A DNA stretch of 64,000 nt from Pseudoflavitalea sp. G-6-1-2. Lineage in GTDB: Bacteria; Bacteroidota; Bacteroidia; Chitinophagales; Chitinophagaceae. The translations under genes were made by a program, and so were the position numbers. The stretch covers positions 1,612,001 to 1,676,000 of the forward strand of contig NZ_JABBGB010000001.1 in the NCBI RefSeq assembly GCF_012927185.1. Direction: 5' to 3'. A model generated the notes under the pieces. The model was not told where the DNA came from, searched no databases, and saw only the letters and a program-made list of their open reading frames with translations. Shown here piece after piece: positions 45,253-53,384 of the stretch (the first letter of the stretch is position 1; each line of letters begins with the position of its first letter).

Positions 45253-46299
45253 TTATTTCCAGGTGCGGCTGATCTTCTTCACAATTGCGGGGCCCTCGTA
45301 AATAAAGCCTGTCCATAGTTGCACTAAACTGGCTCCCGCTGCTTCTTTGGCTGCTGCGTCTTCGCCGGTGAAAATACCACCGGAACCGATCACAGGGATT
45401 TTGCCACCGGTCTTTTCGCAAATATATCGAACTACTTCAGTTGAACGTGTAAGCAGTGGTTTACCGCTGAGACCGCCGGCACCGATCGCTTCGAGGGTTG
45501 CGGCAGGTGTTTGCAGATTCTCTCTGCTGATGGTGGTGTTGGCTGCAACGAGTCCGTCGAGTTGGATTTCGAGTGCGAGATCTACTACATCATCGATCTG
45601 CTCCATGGTAAGGTCCGGAGCAATTTTGAGCAGCAAAGGTTTGGGCTCTTTACCCGAAGGTGTCAGTTGCAGATTGATGGTTTGCAGATGCGATAAGATC
45701 TTGCGGAGTGAGTCTTTCTCCTGCAGGGCACGAAGTCCGGGTGTGTTGGGCGAGCTCACGTTCACCACAAAATAATCCACTACAGCATACAGCTCGCGGA
45801 AGCAGATCTCGTAATCTTTCCAGGCATCTTCATTGGGCGTTACTTTGTTCTTGCCGATGTTGCCGCCGATGATCAGTGGAGAAGAGGCGTGTTGCTCTTT
45901 CCATTTCTTCAGTCTGTCGGCAATCACCTTTACACCGTCGTTGTTGAATCCCATACGGTTTATCAGTGCCTTGTCTTTGGGAAGACGGAACAGGCGGGGG
46001 CGATCATTGCCTGCCTGTGGCAGGGGAGTAACTGTGCCGATTTCTACATATCCGAATCCCATTGTCTCGAGCTCGCGGAGGTAGAGGGCATTTTTGTCGA
46101 AGCCTGCTGCCAGGCCGATCCTGTTCTTGAAAGTTAAACCGAATGCAGTGGCCGGAGCGCCTGCTTCTGGTTTGAAAGAAGAAGTTAACAGCCTGCGGAT
46201 GAAGCCGATACTGCAGCCTGTTTTGAAAACATTCATGGCGAAATGATGCACATTTTCAGCATCGAAAAGGAATAGTAATTTGCGGATTAACTGGTACAT
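45253..46299 (-). CDS. pyrD: dihydroorotate dehydrogenase, quinone-dependent (class 2)
   Basis: Oxidises dihydroorotate to orotate in pyrimidine synthesis and passes electrons to membrane quinone. It has 348 residues, ATG at 46299. The amphipathic N-terminal helices that anchor class 2 enzymes are present (MYQLIRKLLFLFDAENVHHF). FMN-barrel motifs: NRIGLAAGFDKNA, GYVEIGTVTPLPQAGNDRPR, NRMGFNNDG, FVVNVSSPNTPGLR (Ser base typical of class 2), LVAANTTIS, GAGGLSGKPL and VIGSGGIFTGEDAA. It is divergent from the thiolase gene. Confidence 0.96.
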   Translation of the reverse strand: MYQLIRKLLFLFDAENVHHFAMNVFKTGCSIGFIRRLLTSSFKPEAGAPATAFGLTFKNRIGLAAGFDKNALYLRELETMGFGYVEIGTVTPLPQAGNDRPRLFRLPKDKALINRMGFNNDGVKVIADRLKKWKEQHASSPLIIGGNIGKNKVTPNEDAWKDYEICFRELYAVVDYFVVNVSSPNTPGLRALQEKDSLRKILSHLQTINLQLTPSGKEPKPLLLKIAPDLTMEQIDDVVDLALEIQLDGLVAANTTISRENLQTPAATLEAIGAGGLSGKPLLTRSTEVVRYICEKTGGKIPVIGSGGIFTGEDAAAKEAAGASLVQLWTGFIYEGPAIVKKISRTWK

Positions 46300-46338
46300 A
46301 TTGGGGGGCGAAGATAATGCAACTTTAACGGACAGCTA

Positions 46339-46370
46339 TTTGGCAGGAAGAAAATGGTACATTAACTTTG
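46339..46370 (+). promoter_or_regulatory. thiolase promoter (Bacteroidota type)
   Basis: TTTG (46339-46342), exactly 20 bases, TAACTTTG (46363-46370): a full match to TTTG-N19-21-TAnnTTTG. The ATG of the thiolase gene is 47 bases downstream. Confidence 0.6.
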
Positions 46371-46417
46371 ATATAGAAGGTTGCATAAACAACTAATAAT
46401 TCATTTAAATATATTTT

Positions 46418-47596
46418 ATGCAGGAAGCATATATCGTAGCAGGGTATCGCACCGCTGTAGGTAAATCCAAGAGGGGCGTATTCCGTTTTTATCGCCCTGA
46501 TGATCTGGCCTCGGAAGTGATCAGACAGCTGGTAGCTTCTGTACCCGGACTAGACCCCAAGATGGTAGATGATGTGATAGTGGGCAACGCCGTTCCCGAA
46601 GCGGAGCAGGGATTGCAGGTGGGACGACTGATCGCTGCCAAAGCGCTGGGCATCGAAGTGCCGGGAATGACCGTGAACCGTTATTGTGCATCCGGACTGG
46701 AAACCATCGCCATCGCATCTGCCAAGATCCGCACAGGGATGGCTGAGTGTATCGTAGCCGGAGGAACGGAGAGCATGAGCCTGGTGCCAACCGCAGGATG
46801 GAAACCAGTACCTTCTTACTCCATCGCAAAAGACGAACCTGATTACTTCCTCAGCATGGGCCTCACCGCCGAAGCAGTAGCGAAAGAATATGAAGTGAGC
46901 CGCGAAGACCAGGATCAGTTCTCTTACCAATCTCATATCAAAGCGATCAACGCAATAAAGAACGGCTATTTCAAAAGCGGCATCCTGCCGATTGATGTTG
47001 AGCAGGTATACGTAAATGAAAAGGGCAAACGTGCTGTTAAGAATTACACAGTCGATACAGACGAAGGCCCAAGGCCCGATACAAGTCTCGAAGCTTTAGC
47101 CAAACTGAAACCAGTATTCGCCGCAGGAGGATCTGTAACAGCCGGCAACTCTTCCCAGACCTCCGACGGAGCAGCTTTTGTGGTAGTGATGAGCGAAAGG
47201 CTGGTGAATCAACTCGGACTGAAACCAATCGCAAGACTGGTAGCTTGTGCATCCGCTGGCGTGCATCCGCGCATCATGGGAATCGGTCCGGTTGAAGCAG
47301 TACCTAAAGTGCTGAAACAAGCGAACCTGAGTCTTGGTCAGATCGATCTGATGGAACTGAATGAGGCATTTGCTTCGCAGTCCATTGCTGTGATACGTAA
47401 ACTGGGCATCAATCCTGATATCGTGAATATCAATGGAGGCGCTATTGCATTAGGGCATCCGTTGGGATGTACAGGTGCTAAGCTCACCATTCAGATTACA
47501 CATGATATGAAGCGGCTGAATAAGAAATATGGAATCGTAACAGCTTGTGTTGGTGGTGGACAGGGTATTGCGGGGATCATCGAGAATATCAACTAG
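46418..47596 (+). CDS. fadA: acetyl-CoA C-acyltransferase (thiolase)
   Basis: Cleaves 3-ketoacyl-CoA with CoA in beta-oxidation, or condenses acyl-CoAs in reverse. It has 392 residues, ATG at 46418. Acyl-accepting cysteine C90 in [10 protein letters not shown]. The other family motifs are [38 protein letters not shown] with the catalytic His, and the C-terminal [13 protein letters not shown] with the second Cys. The [13 protein letters not shown] and RYCASG forms fit a degradative thiolase. The multifunctional FadB partner is not next to it. It has its own promoter and terminator, so it is a single-gene unit. The symbol is a family-level assignment. Confidence 0.92.
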   Translation: MQEAYIVAGYRTAVGKSKRGVFRFYRPDDLASEVIRQLVASVPGLDPKMVDDVIVGNAVPEAEQGLQVGRLIAAKALGIEVPGMTVNRYCASGLETIAIASAKIRTGMAECIVAGGTESMSLVPTAGWKPVPSYSIAKDEPDYFLSMGLTAEAVAKEYEVSREDQDQFSYQSHIKAINAIKNGYFKSGILPIDVEQVYVNEKGKRAVKNYTVDTDEGPRPDTSLEALAKLKPVFAAGGSVTAGNSSQTSDGAAFVVVMSERLVNQLGLKPIARLVACASAGVHPRIMGIGPVEAVPKVLKQANLSLGQIDLMELNEAFASQSIAVIRKLGINPDIVNINGGAIALGHPLGCTGAKLTIQITHDMKRLNKKYGIVTACVGGGQGIAGIIENIN

Positions 47597-47616
47597 GCAT
47601 TACAGATAGGATATTG

Positions 47617-47647
47617 AAAGTCTTCGGTGAAAGCCGGAGACTTTTTT
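47617..47647 (+). terminator. terminator of the thiolase gene
   Basis: 11-bp stem with one wobble (47617-47627 with 47634-47644), 6-base loop, T run 47642-47647. Confidence 0.85.
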
Positions 47648-47681
47648 GTTTGGATGAGCGAAGCGTTTTGGTTGAAAATTT

Positions 47682-48362
47682 TCAGTTCGATGCAAAGTCA
47701 GAAGGAAACCTTTGCAGTTGGTGCAACCATTCCTGATAGTCGATTTCTCTTCGGGGCATAAAAAAGCCTTTGATGCAGTTGGGGTTTCTGATGCAGATCT
47801 GGATATGGGTTTTCTCGTGGAGGCACGAACCGTCGAATGCGGGGCCTCCTTCGATGAAAGCACATCGGGTAGAGTCGAATGGCCGCCATAGGGAATTACT
47901 GGTTTGATCAGGAGTAATGTGAGTGTTCTCTGTAAGTTCCAGGTGCATGAACTCAATGACGGCACAGTCGAGATACCTGAGTAGTTTATTGTTGAACTTA
48001 TCTGAAGGCATATTCAAGTTTTGAGGAATTGATCTTCCGATTTTCTGATAGTCTATCCGCATTGTGTCGAAGGATCTGGACAGAAGACGCAGATACTTGC
48101 TTTCCAATAGATCGCAGCAATGCCCCAATTGAAGTACAGCCCCAATTACACCTGGATTATTGATGCCGCCCCGATTTTTCTTCTCTACAGCCCATTGCAT
48201 TGCACGATCGTAATTATTTTCCCAGAAATATAAACCATGCCCAAGCCAGTCATATGGTTTTTGACTGATCATGATTTCGTCAGGCTGATTCAGCAATTTA
48301 TCCCTTACGTCAGTATCACACCCATGAAATCCTATAATTAAGCCGGGTTTGATATCATACAT
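47682..48362 (-). CDS. predicted ADP-ribosyltransferase-like protein (putative toxin)
   Basis: 226 residues from the ATG at 48362, which overlaps the stop of the upstream gene as TAATG. An ATG two codons earlier (48368) is also possible, and the longest frame begins at 48395. The N-terminus IIGFHGCDTDVRDKLL with H13, then KPYDWLGHGLYFWENNYDRA with Y45, resembles the NAD-binding strands of ADP-ribosyltransferases of the H-Y type (HG...GLYF). The third catalytic position is not certain; E residues in VIEFMHLEL or FIEGGPAF are candidates. No signal peptide. Small upstream partner plus translational coupling is the arrangement of a toxin-antitoxin operon. The fold assignment is pattern-based and unproven. 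Confidence 0.7.
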   Translation of the reverse strand: MYDIKPGLIIGFHGCDTDVRDKLLNQPDEIMISQKPYDWLGHGLYFWENNYDRAMQWAVEKKNRGGINNPGVIGAVLQLGHCCDLLESKYLRLLSRSFDTMRIDYQKIGRSIPQNLNMPSDKFNNKLLRYLDCAVIEFMHLELTENTHITPDQTSNSLWRPFDSTRCAFIEGGPAFDGSCLHEKTHIQICIRNPNCIKGFFMPRREIDYQEWLHQLQRFPSDFASN

Positions 48363-48544
48363 TACCATTGGATTTCTGTATTTGCAAAGTACCATTCCAG
48401 GTCTTTGTATGGCTCTCGGAAATTACCTTCTTCATCCATAATGCCAGCACGGACAAATTTGCTCAAAGCTTGTTCCGGTGTTAATTCTTCATTCATACGC
48501 CTGTCAAATGCTTCCATAATTTTTCTATAATATTCATCGGTCAT
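48362..48544 (-). CDS. small acidic protein, putative antitoxin
   Basis: 60 residues from the ATG at 48544 (MTDEYYRKIMEAFDRRMNEE). The longer frame upstream is not needed. A predicted helix (YYRKIMEAFDRRMNEEL) is followed by a helix-turn (TPEQALSKFVRAGIMDEEGN) and a short tail with aromatic residues (DLEWYFANTEIQW). It is acidic, as many antitoxins are. It has no clear DNA-binding motif, so the dyads upstream may be read by another protein or by the complex. Its stop overlaps the start of the putative toxin by one base (TAATG). The antitoxin role is inferred from size, order and coupling. Confidence 0.7.
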   Translation of the reverse strand: MTDEYYRKIMEAFDRRMNEELTPEQALSKFVRAGIMDEEGNFREPYKDLEWYFANTEIQW

Positions 48545-49226
48545 ATACTTGATTATTTTAGTGATAAAAATTCTAAGAAGGTACAAAAGGACGTTTCCGG
48601 TAACAGCAGGATTTAATTGCAAATCTATCTCCCATGCGAAGGCCACTCAGCTTACAGTGTTATCACACCAGTATCTGATAAGCTATGCCAGCATACAGCA
48701 CTCCCAGGGCCTCTTATCGAAGCCGAAACAATAACCCGTCTAATGTCAGTTGGAAATTATCAGATACCGAACACTGTATCTGACACAGTTGGTTTAGAAA
48801 GCTCGAAACAATTGTTAAGCCTTAATCTCTTCGCTGCTTATGCAGCGCCACCTTCATTACCAGAATCAAGACACTAAATTAAATTTTTTCCTCAAATAAA
48901 AAGCGGGAAAAATAACGCTAAAAGAAGTTTTTTTTCTCCTGCTCGTCTCACCAAAATTCGTTACTATTCTCTGATGTTATCGGACCCGTTTGTATATCGT
49001 ATGTGCATCATAGTTATAGTAATAATAATCCCCGTTTAAACATACATTGCTGCATTTGATTTTTCTCTATCCTTTACTCCGGAATTCCATGTTCAACCAT
49101 CTACACTTTCCGCCACTGGTATAATTACGCAATCCTCTGAAAATTTACCCGTTTCCCCTTTTTTTGATCAAGTGGCAACATTTTTGCGCAATTATTGCGT
49201 TTACTGCATACCCCAAAAATAACCTT
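48545..49226. other. 682-bp intergenic region with repeated dyads
   Basis: No supported gene; it is shared by the putative toxin-antitoxin unit (minus) and the DUF1800 gene (plus). The 48654-48783 part holds repeated GTATCTGA half-sites. The rest (48880-49200) is AT-rich and shows no motif that I can name. The 86-residue plus-strand frame at 48617-48877 does not look protein-like. Confidence 0.5.
48654..48783. repeat. cluster of GTATCTGA half-sites and dyads
   Basis: GTATCTGA occurs at 48671-48678 (+), as its complement TCAGATAC at 48760-48767, and again at 48776-48783 (+). The last two form an inverted repeat with an 8-base spacer. A larger bipartite inverted repeat pairs 48654-48660 and 48671-48681 with 48757-48767 and 48771-48777. 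It is operator-like, lying 110-240 bases upstream of the putative antitoxin. Confidence 0.6.
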
Positions 49227-50906
49227 ATGGATAGAAGAGCATTCTTCGCCCTGAAACCAGCATCCAATATCCCTGCTGAAGCACCTTTTGGCGGCCTCCG
49301 GCAAATCACCACCGGCCTCAATACCTACGCCGGCACATGGAGCACCAACGAAGTGACACACCTTCTCAAAAGAACCATGTTCGGTGCCAGAAAAGAAGAC
49401 ATCGATCATTTCAAGTCTCTTAGTATGTCGCAGGCTGTTGATGAACTACTCAATGTGCCTGTAACCACACCAGCACCTCCTGTTAAGAATTATACCAATG
49501 AAGATATCAACCCTGCGGATCCCGATTACGCCATTCCTGTCGGATCTACCTGGGTGAACACACATTCCGGTGATGGTCAGGCAAACTTCAATCGTGTACT
49601 CAGCTGGAAAGACTGGTGGGTTGGTCGCATGATCAATCAGGAAAGAAATATCGGAGAGAAGATGATCCTCTTCTGGCACAATCATTTTGCTACCGAAGCC
49701 AGCACCTATCAGACAGGCATCTATGGTTACCGTCACTACCTGCTCTTGAAGCAATTTGCCATGGGTAATTTTAAACAATTGGTACGAGGTGTAACACTCG
49801 ATCTCGCCATGCTCAATTATCTCAATGGCCAGTTAAATACCGATACTGCTCCCGATGAAAACTATGCCCGTGAGTTACAGGAGCTCTTTACACTTGGTAA
49901 GGAAAACAATCCTAACTATCAGGAGCCTGATGTTTTCGCAGCTGCCCGCGTGCTTACAGGCTGGCGCATCAATGAAGACACCGATACCGTTTTCTTCGAT
50001 GTTACCAAACACGATAAGGACCCCAAGAAATTCTCTTCTTTCTACAACGGCACCACCATTGCTGGCAGAAGTGATGCCAATGCAGGCAATGCCGAACTCG
50101 ATGATCTCCTCAATATGATCTTCGCCAAACAGGTTGAAGTTTCTGAGTTCATTGTTAAAAAAATCTATCGGTTCTTTGTTTACTATACTATCGATGCCAA
50201 TACCGAAACCAATGTTATCAAACCACTGGCGCAGGTATTCAGAAATAATAACTGGGAGATCAAACCCGTACTCAGTCTGCTTTTCAAGAGCGAACATTTC
50301 TTCGATGCCTTATCGCAGGGATGCCTCATCAAGAGCCCGCTCGATTTACTCGTTGGCCTCTGCCGCGAATTTGCAGTTGCCTTCCCGGCTGCTTCCGATA
50401 CTGTAAATTATTACAACATGCTGGGGTTTGTTCGTTTTCAGGCAGGTGAAATGCAGGAAGACCCCGGCGATCCTCCGGGCGTTTCGGGGTGGCCCGCCTA
50501 CTACCAGATACCACAGTTCCACGAAACCTGGATCAACTCCGACACACTCCCCAAACGAAATATTTTCTCCGATATGCTTATCGGTATGGGCTATACCAGA
50601 AATGGCATGATTCTGAGCATCGATCCGATTAAATTCACCGAGTCTCTGCCCAACGCAGTTGATCCCAATGCACTCATCAACGACGCGCTGGATATCCTCT
50701 ATCGCGTTCCCATTTCCGCTGCCTCCAAAGCAGCTATCAAAAAAAGTATACTGCTCACCGGCCAGACGCAGGATTACTACTGGAGCAATGCATGGAATGC
50801 CTATCGTGCCGACCCAACGAATATGACCAAAAAAGAAGTGGTATTCCTACGGTTGAAATCGCTCTACAAATACCTTATGAACCTGGCCGAATATCAATTA
50901 GCATAA
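49227..50906 (+). CDS. DUF1800 domain protein
   Basis: 559 residues from the ATG at 49227 (MDRRAFFALKPASNIP). The longer frame begins 21 codons earlier with no signal peptide either. DUF1800 hallmarks: WSTNEVTHLLKRTMFGA, MILFWHNHFATEAS, QFAMGNFKQLVRGVTLDLAMLNYLNG, ARELQELFTLG, and VSGWPAYYQIPQFHETWI. The family is largely uncharacterised and almost always sits beside DUF1501. It lies 55 bases upstream of such a gene here. A few members have been linked to secreted oxidoreductase-like or cellulose-related functions, but no reaction can be assigned. Confidence 0.93.
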   Translation: MDRRAFFALKPASNIPAEAPFGGLRQITTGLNTYAGTWSTNEVTHLLKRTMFGARKEDIDHFKSLSMSQAVDELLNVPVTTPAPPVKNYTNEDINPADPDYAIPVGSTWVNTHSGDGQANFNRVLSWKDWWVGRMINQERNIGEKMILFWHNHFATEASTYQTGIYGYRHYLLLKQFAMGNFKQLVRGVTLDLAMLNYLNGQLNTDTAPDENYARELQELFTLGKENNPNYQEPDVFAAARVLTGWRINEDTDTVFFDVTKHDKDPKKFSSFYNGTTIAGRSDANAGNAELDDLLNMIFAKQVEVSEFIVKKIYRFFVYYTIDANTETNVIKPLAQVFRNNNWEIKPVLSLLFKSEHFFDALSQGCLIKSPLDLLVGLCREFAVAFPAASDTVNYYNMLGFVRFQAGEMQEDPGDPPGVSGWPAYYQIPQFHETWINSDTLPKRNIFSDMLIGMGYTRNGMILSIDPIKFTESLPNAVDPNALINDALDILYRVPISAASKAAIKKSILLTGQTQDYYWSNAWNAYRADPTNMTKKEVVFLRLKSLYKYLMNLAEYQLA

Positions 50907-50961
50907 ACCAACCCCGTTGTAATCTGCTTCCATTGCGGATTACAGCCATAACCAGTTTTCT

Positions 50962-52548
50962 ATGAAGCGCAGAGAATTCTTTTCCCAAACACTGCCCGCA
51001 GCCATTACACTGCCCGGCTTATTCAAGGGTTTTTCTGTTAAGGCATATACAAGCTCCTCACCATTAATCCAATCCCTGTTAGCCACTACAGAAACCGACA
51101 AAGTGCTGGTACTGATCCAGCTCAACGGAGGTAATGATGGCCTTAACATGGTGATCCCTGTAGAATACTATCAGGGATATGCAGCCGCAAGAAGCAATAT
51201 CGCCATTCCGCAGAACAAAGTGCTGCCGTTGAATGGTGTTGTAAAAACCGGTCTGCATCCTGCAATGAAAGGCATGCAGACTTTGTACAACGAAGGAAAG
51301 CTCAGCATTGTTCAGGCTGTAGGTTATCCTTCTCCCAACTTCTCTCACTTCAGAGCAACCGATATCTGGATGAGCGGATCAGATTCCGAACAGGTATTGA
51401 ATACCGGATGGACAGGCCGCTACCTTGCCAATGAGTATCCGAATTATCCTAACGGATATCCTAATACGCAGATGCCCGATCCTCCTGCCATTCAGATAGG
51501 CGCCGTTTCTGCGCTTGCTTTACAGGGGCCTACCATCAACATGGCGATGAATATCCTTAACCCTGCAAGCTTCTACGATTTTCTGGACAATGTGCCGGAT
51601 GATGTGCCCGATACTCCATGGGGCAAAGAATTGAAATACATCCGTCTCATTGCCGGACAAACGGAAAGATATTCACTGGCTATCCGGGCAGCCGCAGCCA
51701 AAGTGCCCGCACAAGGCGCCTACCCCGGTGATAACGATCTTGCGCAGGAATTGAAAATAGTTGCACGCCTGGTGAAAGGTGGATTGAAAACCCGTGTGTA
51801 CATGGTGAGCACCAGCGGCTTCGACACACATGGTGGACAGGTAGAAGAAAAAGACACTACTTCGGGTAACCATGCCGAACTGCTGGGACGCGTTTCAAAT
51901 GCCATCAAAGCCTTTATGGACGATCTCAAAGGATTGGGTGTGGAAGACAGAGTGATTGGCATGACATTCTCCGAATTCGGCCGCCGCATAAAATCCAATT
52001 CAAGTCTCGGTACCGATCACGGCGCTGCGGCTCCGGTTTTTGTTTTCGGAAAAAATGTAAGGCCGGGCATCGTTGGTAACAATCCGTTTCTTCCTGCCAA
52101 CGCTTCAGTAACAGATAATGTTCCCTTTCAATACGACTTCAGAAGCATTTATTCATCACTGCTCAGTCAATGGTTCTGTGTAAAGGATCTCGATCTGGAA
52201 ACCATCATGCTGAAGAATTTCCAGAATATTCCGCTGGCCTACAACAATGCCTGTACAACCACAGGCATCGAAGATGTGATCAGAAATTCCGGCGAGCAAC
52301 TGGTGATCAATTATCCGAATCCATTTACCGATTCAACCAAAATTACCTTTAAAACCAAGGGAGGACATACACTGTTGCAGGTATTGGACTCGCTGGGAAG
52401 GGTAGTGAAAGTGCTGGCCGATAAAGTATACGCGCCCGGCGCCTACACTGTGTCGTTCGAGAGCGTGGGCCTGCCCACAGGCGTTTTCTACGCCCGGTTG
52501 CAGAACGGAGCCAATCAGCAGGTGAGGTCGATGCTCAAAGTAAGATAG
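50962..52548 (+). CDS. DUF1501 protein with Tat-like leader and T9SS C-terminal sorting domain
   Basis: 528 residues, ATG at 50962. The N-terminus MKRREFFSQTLPAAITLPGL resembles a twin-arginine leader (RREFF followed by a hydrophobic stretch). The DUF1501 core belongs to the alkaline-phosphatase/sulfatase-like fold (VLIQLNGGNDGLNMVIP, YPSPNFSHFRATDIW, MVSTSGFDTHGGQ, TFSEFGRRIKSN, GTDHGAAAPVFVFG). The last 80 residues form a type A sorting domain (INYPNPFTDSTKITFK, ending VRSMLKVR), so the protein should reach the cell surface by T9SS. It pairs with the DUF1800 protein upstream and is followed by a terminator. Confidence 0.93.
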   Translation: MKRREFFSQTLPAAITLPGLFKGFSVKAYTSSSPLIQSLLATTETDKVLVLIQLNGGNDGLNMVIPVEYYQGYAAARSNIAIPQNKVLPLNGVVKTGLHPAMKGMQTLYNEGKLSIVQAVGYPSPNFSHFRATDIWMSGSDSEQVLNTGWTGRYLANEYPNYPNGYPNTQMPDPPAIQIGAVSALALQGPTINMAMNILNPASFYDFLDNVPDDVPDTPWGKELKYIRLIAGQTERYSLAIRAAAAKVPAQGAYPGDNDLAQELKIVARLVKGGLKTRVYMVSTSGFDTHGGQVEEKDTTSGNHAELLGRVSNAIKAFMDDLKGLGVEDRVIGMTFSEFGRRIKSNSSLGTDHGAAAPVFVFGKNVRPGIVGNNPFLPANASVTDNVPFQYDFRSIYSSLLSQWFCVKDLDLETIMLKNFQNIPLAYNNACTTTGIEDVIRNSGEQLVINYPNPFTDSTKITFKTKGGHTLLQVLDSLGRVVKVLADKVYAPGAYTVSFESVGLPTGVFYARLQNGANQQVRSMLKVR

Positions 52549-52578
52549 CATTGCGAACATATTAGCAGGAATAATCTT

Positions 52579-52600
52579 TAAGCCCTTTTCAGGGCTTTTT
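52579..52600 (+). terminator. terminator of the DUF1800-DUF1501 operon
   Basis: 7-bp stem (52580-52586 with 52591-52597, aagccct), 4-base loop, T run 52596-52600. Confidence 0.8.
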
Positions 52601-52649
52601 GCTTTCATATGGCAAATAGTTTTAAATTGCCCCATATTGTTTACATCCT

Positions 52650-53294
52650 ATGGTGAAAGTTTTTATTACAGATGACCACGAATTATACCTTGAAGGTCTA
52701 ACCCTATTACTCGCAAAACAAGATGGCATACAGGTTGTAGGTACTGCCATGAATGGTGGTCATTTGCTGAAACAATTGCCGGAACTGGATATCGACGTAC
52801 TGCTGCTGGATGTTCATCTGCCCGATATCGAAGAAGAAGAGCTGCTGCAGCAGATCCGCGCACTTCGCCCAAATCTGAAAGTGCTTTACCTCACCCTCAT
52901 GCGCGGCACACGATACATTCATAAACTGGTGAAGTATGATATTCAGGGCTACCTGCTCAAAAATGCCAGCATGGATGAGCTCAAACGCGCGCTTCAAGCC
53001 ATTGCTACCGGCGATAAATACTTCAGCAAAGAGATCAATATCCTCGATACCGATCAGGATTTCCGCAATACCATCACCATCGAAGACAAGAAGGTAGAAG
53101 AGATCCTCTCCAAACGTGAAATTGAAATTCTCACCCTCATCTGCAAAGAATACAGCAATTCCGAGATCGCCGAAAAGCTGTTCCTCAGTGTTAGCACGGT
53201 AGAAACGCACCGGAAAAACCTGATTGCCAAACTCGGCGTAAACAACACGGTTGGGCTGGTGAAGTTCGCACTCAAGAACAGACTGATCGACTGA
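52650..53294 (+). CDS. NarL/LuxR-type response regulator
   Basis: 214 residues, ATG at 52650. Receiver domain 1-120: D8/D9 (FITDDHE), phospho-acceptor D54 (LLLDVHLPD), T in LYLTLMRG, and lysine in GYLLKNAS. The C-terminal LuxR helix-turn-helix (about 150-212) reads SKREIEILTLICKEYSNSEI and STVETHRKNLIAKLG. The partner is the TPR histidine kinase starting 90 bases downstream. The targets are unknown; the DUF1800/DUF1501 operon upstream is a neighbour but is separated by a terminator. Confidence 0.94.
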   Translation: MVKVFITDDHELYLEGLTLLLAKQDGIQVVGTAMNGGHLLKQLPELDIDVLLLDVHLPDIEEEELLQQIRALRPNLKVLYLTLMRGTRYIHKLVKYDIQGYLLKNASMDELKRALQAIATGDKYFSKEINILDTDQDFRNTITIEDKKVEEILSKREIEILTLICKEYSNSEIAEKLFLSVSTVETHRKNLIAKLGVNNTVGLVKFALKNRLID

Positions 53295-53384
53295 ACAGAG
53301 ACCCCGTTCATGTAATTTTAATTGCCACTCATGGTAAATGGGTAGTATATTCCTTATCTTTCCTGTAAGCAACTGTTCAATCAT

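Noticed and set aside
48617-48877. 86-codon plus-strand frame over the dyad cluster
   Set aside because: No start context or protein-like pattern; the repeats explain the sequence better.
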